Below, in pieces: positions 26,135-34,490 of a DNA stretch of 64,000 nt (positions are counted from its first letter, which is position 1; every line of letters starts with the position of its first letter). The notes under the pieces were generated by a model. The model was not told the DNA's origin, did no database searches, and saw only the letters and a list, made by a program, of their open reading frames with translations. Location: contig CAVTBE010000011.1 of the NCBI GenBank assembly GCA_963732845.1, positions 62,001-126,000 on the forward strand, in the 5' to 3' direction. Made by a program: the position numbers and the translations under genes. The DNA is from CAVSRC01 sp963732845 (lineage in GTDB: Bacteria; Pseudomonadota; Alphaproteobacteria; Rhizobiales; Kaistiaceae).

Positions 26135-27106
26135 ATGATTCCGTTTTCGCGTGTCCTGGAGGCGCGGAACCGCATTAGCGGGCGGGTGCTGCACACGCCG
26201 CTCAGGCCGGCCGATGGCCTCGCGCGCCGGGCGGGCGTGCCGGTCCTCATCAAGTGCGAGCACCAGCAGACCACCGGCAGCTTCAAGCTGCGCGGCGCCA
26301 CCAACGCCGTGCTGTCGCTATCGGAGGAGGCGCGCCGGGCCGGCGTTGTCGCCGCCTCCACCGGCAATCACGGCCGTGCCGTCGCCCATGCCGGCAAGGC
26401 GGCCGGCGTGCGCGCGGTCATCTGCCTGTCGAGCTTGGTTCCCGACAACAAGGTGCGCGCCATCGAAGCGCTCGGCGCCGAGGTGCGCATCGTCGGGACG
26501 AGCCAGGACGACGCCCAGGGCGAAGTCGACCGGCTGGTCGGCGAGGCGGGCATGGCCGAGATCCCGCCCTTCGATCATGAGGCGGTGATCGCCGGCCAGG
26601 GCACCCTCGGGTTGGAGATCGTCGAGGACCTGCCGGCGCTCGAGACGCTGCTGGTGCCGCTCTCCGGCGGCGGGCTGATCTCGGGCGTGGCGCTGGCGGT
26701 GAAGACGCTGAAGCCCGATGCCCACATCATCGGCATCACCATGGAGCGCGGCGCGGCGATGGTGCAGAGCCTTGCCGCCGGCCACCCGGTCGAGGTGGCG
26801 GAGGAACGCACGCTGGCGGATTCGCTGGGCGGCGGCATCGGACTTGCCAACCGCCACACCTTCGCGATGGTGAAGGCGCTGGTCGACGGGACGGTGCTGG
26901 TCAGCGAGGAGGAGATCGCCGCCGGCATCCGTCTCGCCTATGAGGAGGAGGGCGAGGTGATCGAAGGCGGCGCCGCCGTCGGCATCGCCGCGGTGCTCGC
27001 CGGCAAGGTGAAGCCCCGGGGGGTTACGGCGATCGTGCTCTCCGGCAAGAATATCGGGGCCGACCTGCACCGCGGCATCGTGTGCGGCGGAGACGGCGAA
27101 CGATGA
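26135..27106 (+). CDS. eutB: Hydroxyectoine utilization dehydratase (threonine dehydratase-like)
   Basis: A 323-residue fold-type II PLP enzyme. The PLP lysine sits in QQTTGSFKLRGATNAV, the Asn loop in AASTGNHGRAVAHAG and the phosphate-binding glycine loop in PLSGGGLISGVALAV. Similar to threonine dehydratase, but in ehu/eut clusters EutB acts with EutA and EutC to convert hydroxyectoine into the ectoine pathway. The first gene of a rightward operon of four. ATG at 26135. Its usual partner gene eutA is not in the window. Confidence 0.9.
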   Translation: MIPFSRVLEARNRISGRVLHTPLRPADGLARRAGVPVLIKCEHQQTTGSFKLRGATNAVLSLSEEARRAGVVAASTGNHGRAVAHAGKAAGVRAVICLSSLVPDNKVRAIEALGAEVRIVGTSQDDAQGEVDRLVGEAGMAEIPPFDHEAVIAGQGTLGLEIVEDLPALETLLVPLSGGGLISGVALAVKTLKPDAHIIGITMERGAAMVQSLAAGHPVEVAEERTLADSLGGGIGLANRHTFAMVKALVDGTVLVSEEEIAAGIRLAYEEEGEVIEGGAAVGIAAVLAGKVKPRGVTAIVLSGKNIGADLHRGIVCGGDGER

Positions 27107-27116
27107 GGGGGGAATC

Positions 27117-28112
27117 ATGACCGATATCACCATCCTCACGGAAGCGGAGCTGAGGCAGCTGGTGCCGCTCGATGCGGATGCGGTGGCGACCGTCGAGGAG
27201 GCCTTCCGTGCGCTCGCCGGCGGGGCGGTGGTCATGCCGCCGGTCCTGCGCCTCGACATTGCCGAGGCGCGCGGCGAGGTCGACGTGAAGACCGCCTATG
27301 TGCCCGGCTTCGACGGCTTCGCCATCAAGATCAGCCCCGGCTTCTTCGACAATCCCAAGCTGGGGCTGCCCAGCGTCAACGGGCTGATGGTCTATCTCAG
27401 CGCCAGGACGGGAATCGTCGAGGCCATGCTGCTCGACAACGGCTATCTCACCAATGTGCGCACCGCCGCGGCCGGGGCGGTGGCGGCGAAGCATCTGTCG
27501 CGGGAGGACGCTTCGATCGCCGCGATCCTCGGGGCGGGCGCCCAGGGCCGCCTGCAGCTCGAGGCGCTGACGCTGGTGCGTCCCATCAGAGAAGCGCGCA
27601 TGTGGACCAGGCCCGCCGAAGCGGAGCAGGCCGTCGCGGCCGCCGCGGAGATGACGGAGAAACTGGGGATTCCGGTCACGGCCGTCGCCGATGCGGCGGA
27701 TGCCGTCGCCGATGCCGATATCGTCGTCACCACGACGCCGGCAGCCGAGCCGATCCTGCGCGCGACATGGCTGGCGCCCGGCCAGCACGTCACCGCCATG
27801 GGCTCCGACGCCGAGCTTAAGAACGAGATCGACCCGCTGACCTTCGCCCGCGCCGTCTATGTTGCCGACAGCCTTGCCCAGACCCGGCGCCTCGGCGAAC
27901 TGCACCATGCGCTGGTGGCGGAGGTGGTCGCCGCCGACGCGGTCTTCGCCGAGCTCGGCCAGGTCATTGCCGGCACGGTCCCCGGGCGCCGCGCGCCCGG
28001 CGAGATTACGCTCGCCGACCTGACCGGCACCGGCGCCCAGGATACTGCGATTGCCACCCTTGCCGTCGCCCGCGCCAGGCAGGCGAAGGCCGGCACCCTG
28101 TTCCATAGCTGA
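27117..28112 (+). CDS. eutC: Ectoine utilization protein EutC (ornithine cyclodeaminase family)
   Basis: A 331-residue Rossmann protein of the ornithine cyclodeaminase/mu-crystallin family. The N-terminal half carries VDVKTAYVPGFDGFAIKISPG and the NAD-binding motif is AILGAGAQGRLQLEAL (about 137-152). PGQHVTAMGSDAELKNEI is typical of the family. In ectoine clusters EutC works with EutB in hydroxyectoine conversion. It starts 10 bases after eutB; ATG at 27117 follows GAGGGGGG. Confidence 0.9.
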   Translation: MTDITILTEAELRQLVPLDADAVATVEEAFRALAGGAVVMPPVLRLDIAEARGEVDVKTAYVPGFDGFAIKISPGFFDNPKLGLPSVNGLMVYLSARTGIVEAMLLDNGYLTNVRTAAAGAVAAKHLSREDASIAAILGAGAQGRLQLEALTLVRPIREARMWTRPAEAEQAVAAAAEMTEKLGIPVTAVADAADAVADADIVVTTTPAAEPILRATWLAPGQHVTAMGSDAELKNEIDPLTFARAVYVADSLAQTRRLGELHHALVAEVVAADAVFAELGQVIAGTVPGRRAPGEITLADLTGTGAQDTAIATLAVARARQAKAGTLFHS

Positions 28113-28122
28113 GGCGCGCCGC

Positions 28123-29304
28123 ATGCCCGACATTCCGCTGAACTTCACCGTGCAAGAATATGCCGATCGTCTGCGGCGCACGCGAGCTGCGATGGCGGCG
28201 CGCGGCATCGACACGCTGATCGTCTCCGATCCGTCCAACATGGCCTGGCTGACCGGCTATGACGGCTGGTCGTTCTACGTCCATCAGGGCGTGGTGGTGC
28301 CGGCGGACGGCGATCCCGTGTGGTGGGGCCGGTCGCAGGACGTGCAGGGGGCGCTGCGCACGGTGTGGATGGGCGAGGCGGACATCCTCGGCTATCCGGA
28401 CATCTACGTGCAGTCGAGCGAGCGCCATCCCATGCAGGTGCTCGCCGGACAGCTTGCCGATCGCGGCTGGGGCAAGGGCACCATCGGCGTCGAGATGGAC
28501 AATTACTGGTTCTCGGCCGCCGCCTTCGCCACGCTCACGCACGACCTGCCCAATGCCCGCTTTGTCGATGCCACCGCGCTGGTCAACTGGCAGCGCGCGG
28601 TGAAGAGCGAGCAGGAACTCGCCTATATGCGCATCGCCGGCCGCATCGTCTCGGCCATGCACGACTACATCGTCGAGACGGTCGAGCCGGGATTGCGCAA
28701 ATGCGACCTCGTCGCCGGCATCACCAGCGTCGGTACGCGCGGCGTCGACGGCCATGGCGGCGACTATCCGGCGATCGTGCCGCTGATCCCATCGGGGTCG
28801 GACGCCGCGGCGCCGCACCTCACCTGGGACGACAAGCCGTTCAGGAAAGGCGAGGGGACCTTCTTCGAGGTCGCCGGCTGCTACAAGCGCTACCACTGTC
28901 CGCTGTCGCGCACCGTCTTTCTCGGGCAACCGACGCAGACCTTCCTCGATGCCGAAAAGGCGATCCTGGAAGGCATGGCAGCGGGGCTGGAAAAGGCGCG
29001 GGCCGGCAATCTCTGCGAGGACGTCGCCAACGCCTTCTTCGCGGTGCTCAAGCGCTACGGCATCGTCAAGGACAACCGCACCGGCTATCCGATCGGCCTA
29101 TCCTATCCGCCCGACTGGGGCGAGCGCACCATGAGCCTGCGCCCCGGCGACCGCACCGAGCTGAAACCCAACATGACCTTCCATTTCATGACCGGCCTGT
29201 GGATGGAGGACTGGGGCTTCGAGATCACCGAATCGATCGTCATCGGCGACGGCGCGCCGGAGCTTCTCGCCGACGTTCCGCGCCGGCTCTTCGTCAAGCC
29301 GTAG
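28123..29304 (+). CDS. eutD: Ectoine hydrolase (M24 peptidase family)
   Basis: A 393-residue pita-bread-fold enzyme equal to DoeA, which opens the ectoine ring to N-acetyl-diaminobutyrate. The N-terminal creatinase domain reads RTRAAMAARGIDTLIVSDPS..NMAWLTGYDGWSFYVHQGVV. The C-terminal M24 domain includes GHGGDYPAIVPLIPSG, FFEVAGCYKRYHCPLSRTVF and GLSYPPDWGE. The start MPDIPLNFTVQEYADRL at 28123 is chosen because it is the first ATG after eutC and matches the family's N-terminus. 10 bases from eutC. Confidence 0.92.
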   Translation: MPDIPLNFTVQEYADRLRRTRAAMAARGIDTLIVSDPSNMAWLTGYDGWSFYVHQGVVVPADGDPVWWGRSQDVQGALRTVWMGEADILGYPDIYVQSSERHPMQVLAGQLADRGWGKGTIGVEMDNYWFSAAAFATLTHDLPNARFVDATALVNWQRAVKSEQELAYMRIAGRIVSAMHDYIVETVEPGLRKCDLVAGITSVGTRGVDGHGGDYPAIVPLIPSGSDAAAPHLTWDDKPFRKGEGTFFEVAGCYKRYHCPLSRTVFLGQPTQTFLDAEKAILEGMAAGLEKARAGNLCEDVANAFFAVLKRYGIVKDNRTGYPIGLSYPPDWGERTMSLRPGDRTELKPNMTFHFMTGLWMEDWGFEITESIVIGDGAPELLADVPRRLFVKP

Positions 29305-29314
29305 GGCCGATCTC

Positions 29315-30316
29315 ATGGATGGCATGAAGGACTCGCCGATCGCCGCCACCGTCGACTACGCCGCCGACGGGGTGCAGCACGGCTTCTTGCGTTTGCCCCA
29401 CAGCCGCAACGATTCCGCCTGGGGCTCGGTGATGATCCCGATCACCGTGATCCGCAACGGCGACGGGCCGACGGCGCTGCTCACCGGCGCCAATCACGGC
29501 GACGAATACGAGGGACCGCTGGCGCTCTTCGACCTCGCCAACACGCTGAAGCCGGGTGAGGTGAGCGGGCGCGTCATCATCGTCCCGGCGATGAATTATC
29601 CGGCCTTCCGCGCCGGCACGCGCACCTCGCCGATCGACGGCGGCAACATGAACCGCATCTTCCCGGGGCGGCCCGACGGCACGGTCACCGAGAAGATCGC
29701 CGACTATTTCCAGCGCGTCCTGCTGCCGCTCGCCGACGTCGTGCTCGACTTCCATTCCGGCGGGCGCACGCTCGAGTTCTTGCCTTTCGCCGCTGCCCAT
29801 GTGCTCGACGACAAGATGCAGGAGGACCGCTGCTTTGCCGCGGTGAAGGCGTTCGGCGCGCCCTATTCCATGCGCATGCTGGAGATCGATGCGGTGGGCA
29901 TGTACGACACCGCCGCCGAAAGCCTCGGCCGCGTCTTCGTCACCACCGAGCTTGCCGGCGGCGGCACCAGCACGCCCGGCACCGTCGGCATCGCCCGCCG
30001 CGGTCTCCACAACGTCCTGGTCCACAGCGGCATCCTCGCCGGCGACGTGTCGCCGGCCGAGACCGTGTGGCTCGACATGCCGTCGGGCGACTGTTTCGTC
30101 TTCTCCGAACATGACGGCGTCATCGAATTGCTGGTCGAACTTGGGCAAACGGTGAAGCGCGGCCAGCCTCTGGCACGCATCTATTCGGTCGAGCGCACCG
30201 GCGTCGCGCCGGTCGAGCTCTCAGCCCGCATGGACGGCATTCTCACCGCCCGCCACTTTCCGGGGCTGGTCAAGTGCGGCGACTGCGCCGCCGTGGTGGC
30301 GGTCGTCTGCGATTAG
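29315..30316 (+). CDS. eutE: N-acetyl-2,4-diaminobutyrate deacetylase
   Basis: A 333-residue zinc deacylase of the AstE/AspA (M14-like) superfamily, equal to DoeB. It removes the acetyl group from N-acetyl-diaminobutyrate so that the transaminase DoeD can act. The zinc ligands lie in ANHGDEYEGPLAL (His-x2-Glu) and LDFHSGGRTLEF (His). PAMNYPAFRAGTRTSPIDGG..NMNRIFPG is typical of this subfamily. It ends the eutBCDE operon and its stop abuts the converging DUF302 gene by one base. Confidence 0.92.
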   Translation: MDGMKDSPIAATVDYAADGVQHGFLRLPHSRNDSAWGSVMIPITVIRNGDGPTALLTGANHGDEYEGPLALFDLANTLKPGEVSGRVIIVPAMNYPAFRAGTRTSPIDGGNMNRIFPGRPDGTVTEKIADYFQRVLLPLADVVLDFHSGGRTLEFLPFAAAHVLDDKMQEDRCFAAVKAFGAPYSMRMLEIDAVGMYDTAAESLGRVFVTTELAGGGTSTPGTVGIARRGLHNVLVHSGILAGDVSPAETVWLDMPSGDCFVFSEHDGVIELLVELGQTVKRGQPLARIYSVERTGVAPVELSARMDGILTARHFPGLVKCGDCAAVVAVVCD

Positions 30317-30317
30317 G

Positions 30318-30740
30318 CTACGTGCTGGTGGCGGCGATGGCGACCGAGGCCATGGTGCTGGCGATCGACCGCACGTGCACTTCCGCCTCGGGTCCGAGAC
30401 CGTGGCGCTGGGCCAGCCAGTGGATGTCGTAATAGGTCAGCCAGACCTCGCCGTTCTCGTCCTCCCAGGCGAGCGCCTTCATCGGCAGGTTGATACCGAC
30501 CGCCGGGCGGTCCTGCATCAGCCAGGCCCAGCACGATGGCTCGCCGAAGATCAGAAGCTCTGTCGGCCTGAGCGTGACGCCGACCTCGGCCGCCTTGGCG
30601 CCGTGATCGATGCGGGCAAAGACCACCAGGCCCTTGGCGGTCACGACGTCCGCGAGATGGCTGATCGTATCCTGGACGTTGTGGCGGCTGATCGTCGTGA
30701 TCAGCCCGTCGGCGATATAGTTCTGGGTGGCCTGGGTCAC
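30318..30740 (-). CDS. DUF302-domain protein
   Basis: A 140-residue protein with a DUF302 domain: the stretch GLITTISRHNVQDTISHLAD, VVTAKGLVVFARIDHGAKAAEV and LLIFGEPSCWAWLMQ is characteristic (often heme or metal related, function unresolved). A GTG at 30740, preceded by AGGA, gives the usual length; a GTG at 30782 would add 14 polar residues. There is no signal peptide, so it is probably cytoplasmic. It lies between the ectoine and rhamnose blocks and its role in either is not evident. Confidence 0.8.
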   Translation of the reverse strand: MTQATQNYIADGLITTISRHNVQDTISHLADVVTAKGLVVFARIDHGAKAAEVGVTLRPTELLIFGEPSCWAWLMQDRPAVGINLPMKALAWEDENGEVWLTYYDIHWLAQRHGLGPEAEVHVRSIASTMASVAIAATST

Positions 30741-30829
30741 GGGTCGGTCCTGCCGGTTGCTGCGCTGTGCGCGGGATTGCACGGCTTATCTAGGTCGGCG
30801 GCAAGCTTTGGCAGTGACCGGCGACACAT

Positions 30830-32203
30830 TCAGTTTGCCGTCAGACGCTGCCAGGCGCCGGCATAGGCGGCAAGGTCGGCAGCCAGCGGGGCGACCGGCG
30901 GCGCGTCCTTCAGCTTGGGCGCGGCGGCTGGCCCGTCGGCCAGCAGGGCGGCGCCGTCGACGGTGCCGGTGGCGTCCGGCTCGGCCAGCACCGGGCGGGG
31001 AACGCGTTGGGCAAGGGCGGCGAGGAACAGCCGGTTGCGGGCGAACGGCCCCTCGACGATGACCGGCCCGTCGGCGCCGGCCAGCGACAGGCATGCCTCG
31101 GTGACGAGCGCGGCATAGAGGCTGGCGACGGCGACGCGGGCGCCCGGCGTGAGGCCGGCCGGGTCGACCGTCCAGCGCCCCTCTCCCGTGCCGAAAGGCC
31201 CGGTGCCGGGCGCGAAGGTGGGCAGCGTCATGATCTTTTCGGCCAGCACGCGCGACAGATCGGCTTCGCCCGGTTCCGCCGCGGTATCGCCGGCGATGAG
31301 CGCGAATTCGCGGCCCGCCATGAAGCGCGCCGAGGGCACCGGCCGGCCGAAGGCATCGACATTGGCGAGACTGTCGCGGGCCGGATCGAGCCGGTCGATG
31401 CTGCCGCCGGGGGCAAGCGCAATGGCCCATGTGCCGGTGGAAAGTACCGCGAAGGGTGCCGGACGGGCGAGCACATGGGGCAGAAGGCTGGCATTACTGT
31501 CGTGGATGCCGGCAACGACTCGGGCTGTCGCGGCGATGCCGGTGCGCGTGGCGATCTCCGGCGCAATGGTGCCGACGGTGTCCCAGGCCTTGGCGAGCGG
31601 CGGGAACAGGCGGTCCCAGCCTTCTTTGACCGCGAAGCGCGAATAGGTTCCCGCCCCGGGCGCCCACAGGTCGGTGTGGCAGCCGAGCGAGGTCACCTCG
31701 GCGGCCTTGTTGCCGGTCAACCGCCAGACCCAGTATTGCGGATAGGGCAGGATCGCGTCCGTCCTGGCGAATTCGCTGGGGAACCTGCGGCTCAGCCAGA
31801 AGAGCTGGCGGCCGGCATTGAGGCCGTCGGGAAGGTCCGGCGACAGGGTCTCGGAAAAGGCGCCGCGCGCTTCCGTATAGGCGGCGCGCAGCTCTTCCGG
31901 GCCGTCATGCTCGTAATCGAGGATGGGCAGGGCGAGCGTCTCGCCGGCAATGAGGGCGAAGCAGGCGCCATGGGTGGTGACCGAGATGGTCGCGACATCG
32001 TGGGTGCTGGCGAAGGCGGCGAGCCCGTCGAGGATCCACTGCCAGAGAGCGTCCGCGTCGAAATGCGGGTAGGGGCCGTCGGTGCGCACCGTATTGGCCA
32101 CCGTGCGCACGGCGATCACGCTGTGGGTGGCCGGATCGACCAGAACCAGCTTGGCGTTCGACTTGCCGATATCGATGACGACGATGACGCCGGGCTTGGC
32201 CAT
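30830..32203 (-). CDS. rhaK: L-rhamnulokinase (FGGY family)
   Basis: A 457-residue FGGY carbohydrate kinase that phosphorylates L-rhamnulose to rhamnulose 1-phosphate. The N-terminal ATPase fold starts VIVVIDIGKSNAKLVLVDPA, with ATISVTTHGACFALI and AGIHDSNASLLPHVL later, and LSTGTWAIALAPGG marks the second domain. Last gene of the rhaSTPQMK transcript, 6 bases after rhaM. In Rhizobium, RhaK is also reported to be needed for rhamnose transport, a role that cannot be judged from sequence. Confidence 0.92.
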   Translation of the reverse strand: MAKPGVIVVIDIGKSNAKLVLVDPATHSVIAVRTVANTVRTDGPYPHFDADALWQWILDGLAAFASTHDVATISVTTHGACFALIAGETLALPILDYEHDGPEELRAAYTEARGAFSETLSPDLPDGLNAGRQLFWLSRRFPSEFARTDAILPYPQYWVWRLTGNKAAEVTSLGCHTDLWAPGAGTYSRFAVKEGWDRLFPPLAKAWDTVGTIAPEIATRTGIAATARVVAGIHDSNASLLPHVLARPAPFAVLSTGTWAIALAPGGSIDRLDPARDSLANVDAFGRPVPSARFMAGREFALIAGDTAAEPGEADLSRVLAEKIMTLPTFAPGTGPFGTGEGRWTVDPAGLTPGARVAVASLYAALVTEACLSLAGADGPVIVEGPFARNRLFLAALAQRVPRPVLAEPDATGTVDGAALLADGPAAAPKLKDAPPVAPLAADLAAYAGAWQRLTAN

Positions 32204-32209
32204 CTCCCG

Positions 32210-32524
32210 TCATTCCATGTGGAAGACGGTGGTGAGCGGGATCGACACCGGCTCGTTGTCCGGTGCGGTCTCCATGATGTCGGCCATGTGGGCCCACCAG
32301 CGCTGCATGACCGGATGGTGCGCCAGGTCGTCCATGCGGTGGTCGTCGGTGCGCCAGAGCACGCCGAACAGCGTGTTGGTGTCGCGGTCGAGATGGATCG
32401 AATAGTCGGAGACGCCCGCCCCCTTGAGCAGGGCGACCAGTTCCGGCCAGATCTCGTCATGGCGGCGCCTGTACTCGGCCTCCATGCCGGGATTCAGGCG
32501 CATCTTGAAGGCATGTTTCTGCAT
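32210..32524 (-). CDS. rhaM: L-rhamnose mutarotase
   Basis: A 104-residue RhaM/RhaU protein, exactly the family length. It interconverts the alpha and beta anomers of L-rhamnose. Conserved stretches: FKMRLNPGMEAEYRRRHDEI, WPELVALLKGAGVSDYSIHL, and the C-terminal HPVMQRWWAHMADIM with the active-site Trp pair. It sits between rhaQ and rhaK, overlapping rhaQ's stop by one base. Confidence 0.95.
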   Translation of the reverse strand: MQKHAFKMRLNPGMEAEYRRRHDEIWPELVALLKGAGVSDYSIHLDRDTNTLFGVLWRTDDHRMDDLAHHPVMQRWWAHMADIMETAPDNEPVSIPLTTVFHME

Positions 32525-33525
32525 CAGGCTTTCCTCCGCCGGGCGATCCTGCCGGCCACGATGGGCAGCGCGATGACGCTGATCAGCAGGGTGCCGATGA
32601 AGATCGACTGGACGATGCCGGGAACGTTGAGCAGGCCGAATCCGAAGGTGACCAGCCCCATGAGGAAGGCGGCGATGACGACGCCGGGGATAGTGCCCGA
32701 GCCGCCGAGGATGTTGACCCCGCCGAGGACGACCATGGTGATGACCTCCAGCTCCCAGCCGGTGGCAATCGTCGGGCGGGTCGAGCCGATGCGCGAGGTG
32801 AGCAGGATCGCGGCGACGCCGCTCATCGCGCCGGTGAGCACGAACAGCAGGAAGCGGATGCGGTCGACGCGCACGCCGGAGAAGAGGGCGGCGACCGGAT
32901 TGTTGCCGATGGCGTAGATGCGCCGGCCGAAATCGGTGAGATGCAGAACGACGCCGAAGATGACGGCGAAGACGACGAAGAGGACGAACTCGAAGGAGAT
33001 CACCCACCAGACATAGCCTTGGCCGAAGAAGGCGAAACCATCGGGATAGTGGCGGTAGACCTGATCGCCGAGCACGACATAGGCGATGCCGCGGAAGAGG
33101 CTCATGGTGCCGATGGTGACGACGATCGAGGGGATACGGAACCAGGTGACGACGAAGCCGTTGAAGGCGCCGGCGGCGACGCCGACGGCGATGCCGATGA
33201 CGACGAGAACCTCCGTTCCGGCGCCGGCCGTCGCCGCCGCGCCCATGGCGGTGGAGGACAGCGCGATGATCGAGGCGACCGACAGGTCGATCTCGGCGGC
33301 GATGATGAGCAGCGCCATGGCGAAGGCGATCATCGCCTTCTCGGTGAAATTGAAGGTGGCGTCGGAGAGATTGTAGGCGTTGAGGAAATAGGGCGAGGCC
33401 ATCGCGTTGGCGATGAACACGGCGATCGCCACGGCGAGCAGGATCACCTCCCAGCGCTTCCACCAGCGCCCGGCGCCGGCGATGCGGTCGGGGATGCCCT
33501 GGGCGACGGCGGTCTGGCTCATCAT
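32524..33525 (-). CDS. rhaQ: Rhamnose ABC importer permease
   Basis: A 333-residue CUT2 (ribose-type) permease with about nine helices. IDLSVASIIALSSTAMG and VTIGTMSLFRGIAYVVLGDQ are the family's conserved segments. RRIYAIGNNPVAALFSGVRV is the ATPase-contact loop. The start MMSQTAVAQ (ATG 33525 or 33522) overlaps the rhaP stop. It pairs with RhaP. Confidence 0.92.
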   Translation of the reverse strand: MMSQTAVAQGIPDRIAGAGRWWKRWEVILLAVAIAVFIANAMASPYFLNAYNLSDATFNFTEKAMIAFAMALLIIAAEIDLSVASIIALSSTAMGAAATAGAGTEVLVVIGIAVGVAAGAFNGFVVTWFRIPSIVVTIGTMSLFRGIAYVVLGDQVYRHYPDGFAFFGQGYVWWVISFEFVLFVVFAVIFGVVLHLTDFGRRIYAIGNNPVAALFSGVRVDRIRFLLFVLTGAMSGVAAILLTSRIGSTRPTIATGWELEVITMVVLGGVNILGGSGTIPGVVIAAFLMGLVTFGFGLLNVPGIVQSIFIGTLLISVIALPIVAGRIARRRKA

Positions 33526-34490
33526 GTCGCCACCGCTTCCTTGAGGATTAGGCGGCCGCTGCTGCGCTCGCGCCCGGAATTGATGATGACCGCGCCGAGG
33601 ATGGCGGCGCCGGAGATGGCCAGCTGCCAGAACGGCGAGACGTGGATCACCGGCAGCGCGTTCTTGACGATGCCGAGGAAGAGCGCGCCGAGGACGGCGC
33701 CGGGCACGGTGCCGACGCCGCCGGCGATCGACACGCCGCCGATGACGCAGGAGGCGATGACTTCGAGCTCGAAGCCGCCGGCGATGTCGACATAGGCGAT
33801 GGTGTAGCGCGACGCCCACAGATAGCCGCAGAAGCCGGCGATGGTGCCGGAGATGCAGAAGGCGATGAACTGCGTCAGGCCGACATTGATGCCGGTATAG
33901 ACGGCGGCGACGGGATTGCCGCCGGTGGCGTAGAAGGCACGGCCGATGCGCGTCAGCCGCATCGCGACGAAGAAGACGACAATCGCCGCGATGGCGAACC
34001 ACGACATCATCGGAATCCAGAGGATCTCGGTGCGCGGTACGGCGATGAAGGCGGGGCTCATCTGGCGGGCGACGATCGAGGTGCCGCCGGAGGCGACGAA
34101 GGCGAGGCCGCGATAGATCGACAGCGTGCCCAGCGTGACGACGATCGGCGGGATGCCGACCAGCCACACCATGGCGCCGTTGAAGGCGCCGAGGGCGAGA
34201 CCGATGGTGGCGGCGAGCAGCATGATGAGCGGAATGGGGACGCCCGGATAGGCCGCATTGACGAGGGCGACGAGCACGCCGGTGAGCGCGATGTTGGCGC
34301 CGACCGACAGGTCGATGCACTTGGTGAGGATGACGGCCATCTGGCCGAGCACGACCATGACCAGCATGGCATGGTCGTTGAACAGGCTGACGAGGTTGTG
34401 CGGCGTCACGAAGGACGGCGTGATGAAGCTGATGCCGATCGTCATGACCACGACGATGGCGGCGAGCAGGATATCGCGGTTCAGGCGCAT
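33522..34490 (-). CDS. rhaP: Rhamnose ABC importer permease
   Basis: A 322-residue CUT2 permease, partner of RhaQ. CIDLSVGANIALTGVLVALV and VTLGTLSIYRGLAFVASGG correspond to the conserved RbsC segments; RAFYATGGNPVAAVYTGINV is the ATPase-contact loop. The ATG at 34490 coincides with the rhaT stop and the end overlaps rhaQ, so the transporter genes are translationally coupled. Confidence 0.92.
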   Translation of the reverse strand: MRLNRDILLAAIVVVMTIGISFITPSFVTPHNLVSLFNDHAMLVMVVLGQMAVILTKCIDLSVGANIALTGVLVALVNAAYPGVPIPLIMLLAATIGLALGAFNGAMVWLVGIPPIVVTLGTLSIYRGLAFVASGGTSIVARQMSPAFIAVPRTEILWIPMMSWFAIAAIVVFFVAMRLTRIGRAFYATGGNPVAAVYTGINVGLTQFIAFCISGTIAGFCGYLWASRYTIAYVDIAGGFELEVIASCVIGGVSIAGGVGTVPGAVLGALFLGIVKNALPVIHVSPFWQLAISGAAILGAVIINSGRERSSGRLILKEAVAT